From the NCBI RefSeq assembly GCF_000142805.1, contig NC_013083.1:434001-498000 (forward strand): a DNA stretch of 64,000 bases, given 5' to 3'. Shown here one piece after another: positions 27,330-35,193 of this stretch (position 1 is the stretch's first letter; every line of letters begins with the position of its first letter). This stretch comes from Lachancea thermotolerans CBS 6340. Taxonomy: Eukaryota > Ascomycota > Saccharomycetes > Saccharomycetales > Saccharomycetaceae. A model generated the notes under the pieces. The model was not told where the DNA came from, made no database searches, and saw nothing but the letters and a program-made list of their open reading frames with translations. Both the position numbers and the translations under genes were made by a program.

Positions 27330-28355
27330 CTAGCTCGTAGCCAGCTTGCGCGACGCCGCCAGGCCCTCCAGCTGCTCGCGGATGAGCTCGTAGACGGTGA
27401 AGGTGACGGCCTGGCCCGGCGCGACGCGCATGACCCGCGGCGTGATGCCCTTGTACAAGGCGCGGAAGCCCTCCTCTCGTATCAACTGGCGGCCAATGGC
27501 AACGATGCGGGCCCAGCCAGAGTCCTTGGACACGGACTTGTCCTTCTGCAGGCGGGTCTTGATGGTGTCGAGCGGGGCGTTGGAGAAGGGCCCGACAGCG
27601 CCCGAGAGAAGCCCGATCAGCGAGGTCTCCCACGAGGGCAGCATGTCGGTCTGGTGGTACTCCTGCAGGCGGGTCTTGAGCGTCGAGTACACGGTGAAGT
27701 TGGCGCCCTGGTTGGTGGCCTGGCGCGCCGCGGTCAGCGACACGCCGCGGTACAGCGCGCGCGGACCCTCCTCCTTGACGATGACGAACGCGGCCTGGAT
27801 CGCGTTGCGGTACTTGGGCGCCGCGGGCACGTTGGCCGTGGCCGTGGACGCGCCGGCGAGCGACGCGGTGTGCGGCGAGGCCGCGCCCGCGAGCTCCGCG
27901 GCCAGCGGCACGTAGCGCACGTGCTGCGCCTGGAGCCGGATCTTGACCACCTCCATGGGGTTCACGACGAGCACGGCCTCCGTGATGCCTGCGCCGACGC
28001 CCGCCAGGAACGTGTTGCCCGTCGACACGGCCCCGGACCCGGGGTCCGCCAGCAGCGTGCGGAAGAACTCATACGACGTGAACCGGATCGCCATCTTGGG
28101 GATGATCCCGATCACCACCGCGCCCAGGCCCTTGTAGAACGCGAGAAAGCCCTCCTGCCGCGCGATGTCGCGCGCCGTGGACACGAACCCGGGCGCGCGC
28201 CGCGCGTGCTCTGCGATTTCCTGTGCGCGCGAGTAGATCTGCATCCGCACCTTGATTGTGTCGAGCGGGTGGCAGCAGAGCGCTTCGAAGAGGCCCGCGG
28301 TACCGCCGGCGACGAGGTTGATGGCCGGGTGCGACGAGTTTTTGCGAGAAGACAT
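27330..28355 (-). CDS. SFC1: Mitochondrial succinate-fumarate carrier
   Basis: Inner-membrane carrier that imports succinate in exchange for fumarate, linking the glyoxylate cycle to gluconeogenesis; needed for ethanol and acetate growth. 341 aa. Three mitochondrial carrier repeats with PxDxxKxRxQ signatures: CCHPLDTIKVRMQ, VVNPMEVVKIRLQ and FSNAPLDTIKTRLQ. Starts MSSRKNSSHPAINLVAGGTAGLFEALCC, almost as in yeast Sfc1. A ~20-residue Ala/Ser-rich insertion is found between repeats 1 and 2 (AAELAGAASPHTASLAGAS area). Third positions are ~90% or more G/C by eye. A GTGCGA-type repeat covers the 5' UTR, and six CACGTG motifs lie further upstream. Confidence 0.97.
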   Translation of the reverse strand: MSSRKNSSHPAINLVAGGTAGLFEALCCHPLDTIKVRMQIYSRAQEIAEHARRAPGFVSTARDIARQEGFLAFYKGLGAVVIGIIPKMAIRFTSYEFFRTLLADPGSGAVSTGNTFLAGVGAGITEAVLVVNPMEVVKIRLQAQHVRYVPLAAELAGAASPHTASLAGASTATANVPAAPKYRNAIQAAFVIVKEEGPRALYRGVSLTAARQATNQGANFTVYSTLKTRLQEYHQTDMLPSWETSLIGLLSGAVGPFSNAPLDTIKTRLQKDKSVSKDSGWARIVAIGRQLIREEGFRALYKGITPRVMRVAPGQAVTFTVYELIREQLEGLAASRKLATS

Positions 28356-28356
28356 G

Positions 28357-28420
28357 GGAGTGCGAGTGCGAGTGCAAGTGCGAATTCGAGTGCGAATGCG
28401 CGTGCGGGTGCTGTGCTGTG
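28357..28420. repeat. Degenerate GAGTGC hexamer repeat in the SFC1 5' UTR
   Basis: About ten imperfect copies of a GTGCGA/GAGTGC hexamer immediately upstream of the SFC1 ATG. Periodicity is six bases, with point variants. Confidence 0.75.
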
Positions 28421-28665
28421 CTGGCGGCTACGAATCGACGCTGCTGGCCCGGCACCCCCCCCGCCGTTATATACCCACGCGGCTTGGGGTTGTGCTGCTC
28501 GGGTGAATTGCATGACTCAGCTGGCAGAGCGCTTCAAAACCGCTCTTGTACCACGGGGAAGGCTTATTGGGCTGGGCGTGGGCCCTTTGGGGCCCGGGGA
28601 GGGCCAATGGAGGAGTCCGGGCGCGGGCGGCAGGGGCGGCCTTTGAGCCGGGGTCACGCTGGAAG

Positions 28666-28774
28666 CACGTGACGCGTGTGACCGTCACGTGGATGTCGTG
28701 TCGTGTGATGATGATAGTTGCACGTGGCTCACGTGTAGTGTGATAGTATTGTTTGCACGTGACCGCGCCACGTG
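28666..28774. promoter_or_regulatory. Cluster of six CACGTG motifs upstream of SFC1
   Basis: CACGTG at 28666, 28686, 28721, 28730, 28756 and 28769 within 109 bp; most are flanked as (T/G)CACGTGA, the Cbf1-type context. Lies ~310-420 bp before the SFC1 ATG and ~115 bp beyond the RPL43 stop. Confidence 0.7.
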
Positions 28775-28888
28775 ACTTGTCTCGCTTTTGTGGCAGGCCG
28801 CCCGCGTCACATGACTGCTGCGCTGCGCCCAGCGCGTCCCTTAGACGGCAAACATTATAGTATATGTTAAGTAGATGCTACACAGCGC

Positions 28889-29567
28889 TTAGGCCTCGGC
28901 CATGTCCCTCAATCTTCTGATGGTGGATCTGACAGTGGCGGCGGCGGCGGTGGAGACGGTGTACGCACCACCGGCGACGGTCTTCTTGCAGCTGGAGCAG
29001 GTCCAGATACCAGCGGCGCCTCTCTTGACGGTCTTCTTACCGCAGAAGGAGCAGTCGTATCTGGAGTGCTGTTGAATTTCCAGCTTCTTGACCTGTCTTC
29101 TCAAAGAAGAACCGTAACGCACACCGTACTTACCGGTGATACCAACCTTCTTTGTTCTCTTAGCCCTGCGGTGAGGTTAGTAAGTGTGTTGGGTGGGGTG
29201 CTTCGAGGGGGTGAGGGAGTGAGTCGGGTGCGGGGTGAGGCCGGTGGCCTGCGAGCATTACGTCTGCGGCCCCTGGCGCCTGGCACTGTGCCAGCGGTCG
29301 AATTCCGGGGTTGCGCTGCGCCCGATCGCATGCAGCAATATTCCATGTCGATCAACTTTCCACTTTATAGCCTGGAGCATGCATGGAGCTTGGAGCTTGG
29401 AGCTTGCCCGGAGGTTGTGGCCCGTAACTTTCTGTTTCTCGCTCCTCTCGCGCTTCTCTCGCGCTTCCCCCGCGCTTCTCGCTCGCCTGCCACTCGCCTG
29501 TCGCTAGCTCCTCTCTCGCCTCGTCTCGCCCCTCTCATCGCCCGTCTCTCGCGTCTATACCATACAT
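28889..29567 (-). CDS. RPL43: Ribosomal protein eL43 (spliced)
   Basis: Large-subunit protein of 92 aa, same length and nearly the same sequence as yeast Rpl43, with its C2C2 zinc ribbon (CSFCGKK...CSSCKK). Exon 2 is 29165-28889 and begins with G GCT AAG AGA ([14 protein letters not shown]). Its upstream flank has 3' site GCAG and a perfect TACTAAC at 29182-29176. As in S. cerevisiae, only AT of the start codon lies in exon 1. The best exon 1 is 29567-29566, in AAAATGTATGG; this gives a 5' site GTATGG (a rare variant of GTATGT) and a 400-nt intron. Exon 2 is certain, exon 1 likely. It neighbours SFC1 as in the YJR094W-A/YJR095W pair. Confidence 0.9.
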
Positions 29568-30120
29568 TTTTGTCCTTGGGTTGTTGGTCTATCCGAATAC
29601 TAACTGGTAGCACGCTTCTCCATCAACCTTGAAAAACTACTTTTCACCCACCGGCGAGTCCCTGTGTGCGTGGCCGCGCCCGCGCTGCGTGGCTGAGCGC
29701 CGGACCAGTTTTTTTTCGAAGGGCACATTTGTCGCGGTGTATGGGCGCGCGCAGTCCAACGGTAGCGACTGCTCATCACGTGGCGGAACGTCTTTCGAGA
29801 CATACTGACGACTCACGTGCTCCTCACGTGCTCACACCATGCCCACGCGCCTCCCGCGCACAGCCTGTGTCCCTTTCGTGGTGAAGCCTTCCCTCAACCA
29901 CATGCGTCACGTGGAATAGCTCATCACCACGTCATGTGCCGCGTCTCACGTGCCTCTCACGTGCACTCCACATGCTCACACAACCTTCATGCGCGATCCA
30001 CGCTCTTGGCAGCTGGCTCGGCCTCTTGTCACGTGCCCCGATACACAAGTACGGCGCCATCCCGCCGTGCATACGCACACGCGTTATAGTTCTATGCGCA
30101 TCTCGCCCTCCCATCAAAGA
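29568..30120. other. RPL43 promoter region
   Basis: Contains a dense CACGTG cluster (listed separately). No protein gene is supported; the many open frames here are a by-product of high GC content. Confidence 0.5.
29777..30035. promoter_or_regulatory. Cluster of seven CACGTG motifs upstream of RPL43
   Basis: CACGTG at 29777, 29814, 29825, 29908, 29947, 29958 and 30030, with an eighth beyond the tRNA at 30217. Most are preceded by T (TCACGTG). Near-matches (CACATG, CACGTC) occur between them. Lies 210-470 bp before RPL43 exon 1. In Candida albicans Cbf1 is known to bind ribosomal-protein promoters together with Tbf1, which gives a possible role. Confidence 0.7.
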
Positions 30121-30193
30121 GCCTTGTTGGCGCAATCGGTAGCGCGTATGACTCTTAATCATAAGGTTAGGGGTTCGAGCCCCCTACAGGGCT
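30121..30193 (+). tRNA. tK(CUU): tRNA-Lys (anticodon CTT)
   Basis: Starts GCCTTGTTGGCGCAATCGGT and ends with the T-arm GGGTTCGAGCCCC and acceptor ACAGGGC plus T. Anticodon loop is ACTCTTAAT with CTT. No intron. It matches S. cerevisiae tK(CUU) almost base for base. A T-run at 30198-30203 is the Pol III terminator. Upstream it is embedded in the CACGTG cluster. Confidence 0.97.
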
Positions 30194-30596
30194 TCTATTT
30201 TTTGGATCCCCGGCCTCACGTGGTCATGGTGCACGGGCCATCCCGCAGGCGGGCTGGCGCCCCAGACGCGCCCGCAGCTCGCGCCGGTGACACGTCCTTA
30301 GCGTCGCCGCCATATACCATTTACCGCTCGATCCCGCAGCTATATAAGCTACTCGAGCTACAAGAGGCGCGAACTTGAGCCCGGCTTGGCCAGCAGCATC
30401 GCGTCGACACATCTTCCGATCCACGCACCGACCAGACGCGCCGCCTGGAAACTCGCAGCATCGCAGGCCCGCCGACGCAGATAGAAGCAGCGCGGCAAAC
30501 AATCAGCGCACGCGTCCTCGCCGCAGTCTCCCGACCCCCACAGTCTCCACTCCACGCGCTACACCTGCGCACGTTCCCCGCCGACTCCCCAGCCGC
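30194..30596. other. IME1 upstream region
   Basis: 403 bp between tRNA-Lys and the IME1 ATG. Holds one CACGTG (30217) and a TATATAAG TATA box at about 30341-30348. The IME1 frame is open without ATG back to 30375. In S. cerevisiae the IME1 promoter is several times longer, so the regulation here must be more compact or extend past the tRNA. Confidence 0.5.
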
Positions 30597-31337
30597 ATGC
30601 TTCGCAGCGGACGCAAGCTTGCACGCGCGCCGGCCGCCGGCAAGACCCCGAAGAGAGCGAGCGCGGCTAAAACCACGCGTGGCCGCGGCAGGCGCGCGCT
30701 GCGGCGCGCGGCGCGCCGCGCCAGGAGTGGCAGCGCCAGTGCCACGGACCGCCGCCCGGTGACAGAAGAAGCGGCCGTTGAGGCGCGCGGCTACGGCCGT
30801 GGGCCCGACGCGCCGTCGCCAGGCGGGCCCCCGCCGGACTTCCTCGACGAATACGTCCACTGGGACCTGGCAGATGCCACGGCCATCTCCGGGCTCGTGC
30901 ACACGCAGCCCGTGCACGCGGCGCCCGCGCTCGCACCCGCGCTCGCGCTGCTGGACCGGCTCGACGAGCTCGCGTCCCGCTCCGTGTCGCCCGCGTTCTC
31001 CGCGTTCTCGGACCGGCTTCAGGACTCGCTGCCCGAGCTGCAGCTGCCGCCGCCGCCGCTCGAAGCGACCGCGCACGTGCCCAAGAACCCGCCCTTCCAG
31101 CTCCAGGAGCTCATCGAGGTCGCGTCCCACATCGCGGAGCCGAGCCAGCACTTCAAGCCCCGCCCCGCGCGCGCGCCGCGCGCCGCGGCCCGCTCTCCGC
31201 GCGACTCCTTTGTCTCGTATATTTCCCACAAGCTGTCGCGCTACTGCGGCTACCTCGCCGCCGATTCGCACTACCACGACAAGCTCCGCCTGCAGGAGAT
31301 CACGTACCGCTTCAGCAAAACGGACTTCCGCAGGTAG
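30597..31337 (+). CDS. IME1: Meiosis master activator Ime1
   Basis: Transcription activator that, bound to Ume6, switches on early meiotic genes. 246 aa from the first ATG of the frame; S. cerevisiae Ime1 has 360. Recognition rests on three things. The C-terminal ~45 residues (SHKLSRYCGYLAADSHYHDKLRLQEITYRFSK) match the S. cerevisiae end (SKLSRYAAAYSF...YYDKVRFQEISYKFSK), the Rim11/Ume6-interacting part. The LVHTQPVH motif at residues 100-107 matches LVHTQPIH. And the gene lies beside RPL43 and SFC1, as IME1 (YJR094C) does. The N-terminal 70 residues are Arg/Ala-rich, unlike S. cerevisiae, and the coding sequence is extremely GC-rich. Acidic and aromatic parts of the activation domain are reduced. 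Confidence 0.88.
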   Translation: MLRSGRKLARAPAAGKTPKRASAAKTTRGRGRRALRRAARRARSGSASATDRRPVTEEAAVEARGYGRGPDAPSPGGPPPDFLDEYVHWDLADATAISGLVHTQPVHAAPALAPALALLDRLDELASRSVSPAFSAFSDRLQDSLPELQLPPPPLEATAHVPKNPPFQLQELIEVASHIAEPSQHFKPRPARAPRAAARSPRDSFVSYISHKLSRYCGYLAADSHYHDKLRLQEITYRFSKTDFRR

Positions 31338-31706
31338 CGGCGCCAGGCCCGCGGCCATTGCTATGTCACGCGAGCTCCGCCGCTCGCTCATCCTCGAGAT
31401 AACTAGCTATATTTCGTGACATCGCCCCAGGCGAAAATGCGGCCTGGGGAAACGCATAAGATAACAAAATCAAGAAAAAAATCATCCCCGGGGGCTACGA
31501 GGGGATCGATTCAGACCAGCGCCGTGGCCTCCGCGCAGCGCGCCAGCCGCTCCCTCTTCGAGCGCGCACGCTCCCCCATCTCTTCTGTAATTAAATATTC
31601 GGTATCTGCAGCGTAGTAATTTTTCGTGCATTTTCCATGCTCATCTCCCGGATCAACTGCCCAGCGAAGAGTGTACCGCTCCCTCCCCGTCCGCACACGC
31701 AGCCCA
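31338..31706. other. IME1-MED6 intergenic region
   Basis: IME1 3' UTR and MED6 promoter, same strand. Here the GC content drops locally (A-run near 31470). The MED6 frame is open to 31626 without ATG. No other gene. Confidence 0.5.
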
Positions 31707-32480
31707 ATGAGCGCCCCCCAGCTAGACGAGCTCCAGTGGAAGTCGCCCGAGTGGATCCAGTCCTTCGGGCTCCGCACCGATAACGTGCTCGACTACTTCG
31801 CGGAGTCCCCGTTCTTTGACAGGACTTCCAACAACCAAGTGGCCAAGATGCAGCAGCAGTTCGCACAGCCCCGGCCCGCGGGCCAGGTCGCGCCGAGCAT
31901 GAGCCTCGAGGACCCTGACCCTCACAGGAGATCCATTCTGTCCACCTACATGGTCCACGCCCTGTGGGAGCAGGAACTCCGCAAGCTCAAAGGCGTGGAG
32001 TACATCCTGGCCTACGTGCGGGAGCCCGATTTCTGGATCATCAGAAAGCAAAACCGCACGGGGCCGACCGCCGTGTCCCCGCTGCAGGACTACTACATCA
32101 TCGGTGCGAACGTGTACCAGGCCCCGAGCGTGTTCAAGATCGTACAAAGCCGGCTTCTGTCTTCCAATCTGCATCTCTCCAAGGCTCTCTCCTCGCTTCG
32201 CCGCATGACAGAGTTCCAGCCCTCTCAGGGTGGCCACTTCGTGAAGACGAGCTACCAGGCCACCCCGTCCTCGTCCCAGCAGCCCATGACCGTCGCAAGC
32301 ACCAGCAACGCGGCCAATTCCGCGGCCAACACCGGCCCCGCCACCGCGAATGGCCAATCCGGCCTCACGGGCACTGCAGACCCCATAGGCCTCGCTGGTC
32401 AGCCCTCTGCTACAATGAACCAGGCCCAAATGGACAAGCTGCTGGCTACTAGCATGAAGTCCAGTCCCGCCTACCTGTGA
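31707..32480 (+). CDS. MED6: Mediator head subunit Med6
   Basis: Head-module subunit of the Pol II Mediator, needed for activated transcription. 257 aa from the ATG at 31707 (MSAPQLDELQWKSPEWIQ); the open frame continues upstream without ATG. The whole Med6 domain is present: LDELQWKSPEWIQSFGL, NVLDYFAESPFFDRTSNNQVAKMQ, GVEYILAYVREPDFWIIRKQNR and PLQDYYIIGANVYQAPSVFKIVQSRLLSS. The C-terminus is an Ala/Ser/Thr/Asn-rich tail, shorter than in S. cerevisiae (295 aa). GC-rich codon use like IME1 and SFC1. MED6 beside a cyclophilin is the YHR058C-YHR057C order. Confidence 0.96.
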   Translation: MSAPQLDELQWKSPEWIQSFGLRTDNVLDYFAESPFFDRTSNNQVAKMQQQFAQPRPAGQVAPSMSLEDPDPHRRSILSTYMVHALWEQELRKLKGVEYILAYVREPDFWIIRKQNRTGPTAVSPLQDYYIIGANVYQAPSVFKIVQSRLLSSNLHLSKALSSLRRMTEFQPSQGGHFVKTSYQATPSSSQQPMTVASTSNAANSAANTGPATANGQSGLTGTADPIGLAGQPSATMNQAQMDKLLATSMKSSPAYL

Positions 32481-32728
32481 AGAGAGATGCCAAGCGGCCA
32501 ACGGGCTCCCGGGAGCTCAGTCAACCCTTAACCGCACCTGTGGATCGACCTGGAGGCTTCGAAGTGGCCTAGGTCTTCGAACTGCCCTGTCAGAACCCAC
32601 ACGTACCTTTCCACGAAGGACTTGTGGCGTAAATTAATATTATCTTCACAGCATGAACACATCATCTTTGATCTGCCCTTTTCCCAAGTCAATACACAAA
32701 GAACCGCCAGCTTTTCAATCCCGTCGAC

Positions 32729-33114
32729 ATGCTTGCCCTTCGCTTGATCGCTTCTGTTTTCGCATTTTTCGTGTGCGTCCGTGCCGCCTCCGACGCGGTC
32801 GTGACCCACAAAGTGTACTTTGATATCCAGCATGGCGACAAGAACGTGGGCCGCATTGTGCTGGGTCTTTTCGGAAACGTAGCACCTAAGACCGTCCAGA
32901 ACTTTTACGAATTGAGTACCTCCGAGGACCCCTCAATGGGTTACCTCAACTCCACGTTCCACAGAATTATCAGCAACTTCATGATCCAGGGTGGCGACTT
33001 CACCGACCACTCCGGCATTGGCGGCAAGTCCATCTACGGCAACACCTTCGAGGATGAGTCTTTCGAGCTCAAGCACGACAAACCAGGCCGTTTGTCCATG
33101 GCTAACAGAGGCCG

Positions 33115-33150
<36 letters not shown>

Positions 33151-33355
33151 GCCAACCCCTTGGTTGGACGGCAGACACGTGGTCTTCGGTGAGGTCATCG
33201 ACGGCATGGACGTCGTTGAGTACCTCGACTCCGTCCCCACCGGGCGCGGCGACAAGCCCAAGGAGGTTGTCAAGATCGTTGCGTGCGGCGAGGTTGAGAC
33301 CGTGCCTGTCAGGGAACAGTTGAAGGAGGAGGCAGGAATCCGCGACGAGTTGTAG
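32729..33355 (+). CDS. CPR5: ER-lumenal cyclophilin (Cpr5/Cpr2 type)
   Basis: Peptidyl-prolyl cis-trans isomerase of the secretory pathway, 208 aa. A signal peptide is evident ([22 protein letters not shown], residues 2-23). The cyclophilin fold follows with the active-site residues in [53 protein letters not shown]. The protein ends RDEL, a variant of the HDEL retrieval signal at the end of S. cerevisiae Cpr5. This is the unduplicated counterpart of CPR2 (YHR057C) and CPR5 (YDR304C); I use CPR5 because of the retrieval signal. Codon bias is that of a well-expressed gene. Confidence 0.92.
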
Positions 33356-33677
33356 TCGGCTAACGCGATATGCACAGCGCGCGCGGCAGCGTGTCTCTTC
33401 TCTCAGATGTGCTCATTATACAACATCACATTATATACGGAAGTTCAACTCTTAACGCAGGCTTTACCTGCGAGCCTTGGCACCACAGATTATTAGCGCC
33501 ATTGGACCTGATATGTATTGCACGACAATCCATGGCGATACAGGCTCGTTCTCCCACTCTTTATAGTGCCATCTTTTAATGCCTGTTCATGTACTGGTGA
33601 CATTTTAATATTTCTAGAGCACTCAATGATTGGTTATTAAAACTATAATCTTCAACCGACACGTCGACCAAAATCAA
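33356..33677. other. Cyclophilin 3' flank and AIM24-like promoter
   Basis: 322 bp, AT-richer than the preceding 8 kb. No gene, tRNA or clear motif. The downstream frame is open back to 33630 but only from a TTG. Confidence 0.5.
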
Positions 33678-34493
33678 ATGCTCAGAATCTCGTCGAAAAC
33701 CCGTTTTCTGCCTGGTTGGGCTCTCAGAACCCGCAAATTGAACACGTTGGTGAACATTTCGTCGAGAAAGTCTGGAAGTTTTGGCGGGCCCTTTTCGCAA
33801 TTGCCAGAATTCACTCCACTACAGGACAGCATCTTGATCTCTCTCCCCTCTTCATGCACAGTTTACACAAAGACAGATAAGGTCAGCGTGATAAGTGCGG
33901 ATCCCAATGTGAATGAAAACCCTGTTATATTCAAGGACGCGGTACCGGGCTCGGGGTTTTCAAGGCTCTTTACGCGAGAGGAGCCTATAAATGCGATGCT
34001 TGTCTCTAGCACACCTATGTCAAACGTACTGGTCCTCGAGCTTGACGACTACAACGAGGGGTGGTACTTGGCTGATCCTCAAAACAGCGTCATTTGCTAC
34101 AGCGGGGACCTAACTTTTGCATCAGACGGACGTCATTTGGTCGGCCGCGGGGTTGTGGCCGTCAGTGGAGAAGGACCCGTGTATCAACTGCAGCTGGGCG
34201 AAAACGAGAGCATCATAGTCAGCCCTGACGCAATCCTGGGCCATGATAAGAAAGTTCGCTTGGAAACGTCAGTCCTTGGCTCTCACGCGGGAATACCTGA
34301 AATTATCAAGAAATCGCTTTCCCAATATGCCCAAAGCTATCTTGACACCCTCAATATAACGTGGCATAAACTATTTGCCAAAAGTCGGACTTTTTACCAG
34401 GCAACAGGCCCTGGTACGCTTCTCTTACAAACATCCTTCGTCCCGGAGACGAAAGTGTTTACCGATGACGACTTGTCTAAGGCATTGAAGTGA
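33678..34493 (+). CDS. AIM24: AIM24-family mitochondrial protein
   Basis: 271 aa from the ATG at 33678. The first ~30 residues (MLRISSKTRFLPGWALRTRK) are basic without acids, a mitochondrial presequence. The body fits the AIM24 (former DUF124) double beta-fold: ILISLPSSCTVYTKTDKVSVI, GSGFSRLFTREEPINAMLVSS, NVLVLELDDYNEGWYLADPQNSVI, GPVYQLQLGENESIIVSPDAILGHD and near the end FYQATGPGTLLLQTS, the family hallmark. S. cerevisiae Aim24 (YJR080C, 394 aa) is in the inner membrane and supports MICOS integrity. This copy is shorter, and its place beside GPI11 and the cyclophilin is not that of YJR080C, so it may be a relocated orthologue or a paralogue. Confidence 0.75.
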   Translation: MLRISSKTRFLPGWALRTRKLNTLVNISSRKSGSFGGPFSQLPEFTPLQDSILISLPSSCTVYTKTDKVSVISADPNVNENPVIFKDAVPGSGFSRLFTREEPINAMLVSSTPMSNVLVLELDDYNEGWYLADPQNSVICYSGDLTFASDGRHLVGRGVVAVSGEGPVYQLQLGENESIIVSPDAILGHDKKVRLETSVLGSHAGIPEIIKKSLSQYAQSYLDTLNITWHKLFAKSRTFYQATGPGTLLLQTSFVPETKVFTDDDLSKALK

Positions 34494-34536
34494 GATCACC
34501 ACTCTAACTGTACATATTCTTATACATTGTTCTATT

Positions 34537-35193
34537 TCAAAGGTACGGACATAACGAATAACCTACGAAGGCTCCGGCATACGCACCCACGATCAATGGA
34601 GTCGGCCACTGTTGCCAGTCCCTATCCCAGTCCAGTGGGATCACAATGCAACTAATCCAGCAACCAATCGCAATGCTAATGAAGTATTTCTTGAAGATGC
34701 CGACTTTGAAATCACAATTAAACACCGAATATACCGCGGGGAAGGCTAAGAAGCAGCAATGAGCCGCTAGCAGCCACGTCTCTCTCAATAGCATGCGCAC
34801 GGGTGCTCCCATCAGGATTATGATCAACATACAAGGTAGTGTCAACAGCAAAGCTGCTCCGAGAGAAATAGGAACCAAACTGAGCTTCAATTTCAGAATC
34901 TTGTGGCCATATACTGTGCTTCTGTTAAACTGGGCAGCTAAGTACGCAATTTGCATAGGAATGAGCCCATACAGAAGCCTTACATCGTCGAAGTCCTCGG
35001 ATAGCTTGATATAGTAGTATAGTAGTGCTACCAGATGAACAGGAACGGTAAGCAGTGACTTCTTCACATAGACAGGCGGCCCGTAGATGTCTGTTTGGTG
35101 TTTCTTGCTGTTCAATTGGCGAGCTCTCGTCATGTTTTCATCGTCAGAGAAGGATACAGTCTTTTTGGGAGCTACTCTCATCCTTGGCGGCAT
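34537..35193 (-). CDS. GPI11: GPI-anchor ethanolamine-phosphate addition subunit Gpi11
   Basis: ER membrane protein of the PIG-F family, partner of Gpi7 and Gpi13 in adding phosphoethanolamine to GPI precursors. 218 aa, as in S. cerevisiae. A basic cytosolic N-terminus (~50 residues) precedes six or so hydrophobic segments: LTVPVHLVALLYYYI, LYGLIPMQIAYLAA, KLSLVPISLGAALLLTLPCMLIIILMG, LLAAHCCFLAFPAVYSVF, FISIAIGCWISCIVIPL and PLIVGAYAGAFVGYSLCPYL. The family signature PLDWDRDWQQWP is present. Convergent with the AIM24-like gene (44 bp apart). GPI11-CFT1 equals YDR302W-YDR301W. Confidence 0.95.
   Translation of the reverse strand: MPPRMRVAPKKTVSFSDDENMTRARQLNSKKHQTDIYGPPVYVKKSLLTVPVHLVALLYYYIKLSEDFDDVRLLYGLIPMQIAYLAAQFNRSTVYGHKILKLKLSLVPISLGAALLLTLPCMLIIILMGAPVRMLLRETWLLAAHCCFLAFPAVYSVFNCDFKVGIFKKYFISIAIGCWISCIVIPLDWDRDWQQWPTPLIVGAYAGAFVGYSLCPYL

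Larger units (their letters stand above)
28356..28888. other. SFC1 promoter and RPL43 3' flank
   Basis: Holds the hexamer repeat, a CCAAT box (about 28604-28608, GCCAATGG) and the CACGTG cluster listed separately. A segment here (minus strand, about 28600-28611) resembles the carbon-source response element of gluconeogenic genes but misses two positions. No gene. Confidence 0.5.

Noticed and set aside
27279-28646. 455-codon open frame antisense to SFC1
   Set aside because: A shadow of the very GC-rich SFC1 coding sequence; the SFC1 frame has full family similarity.
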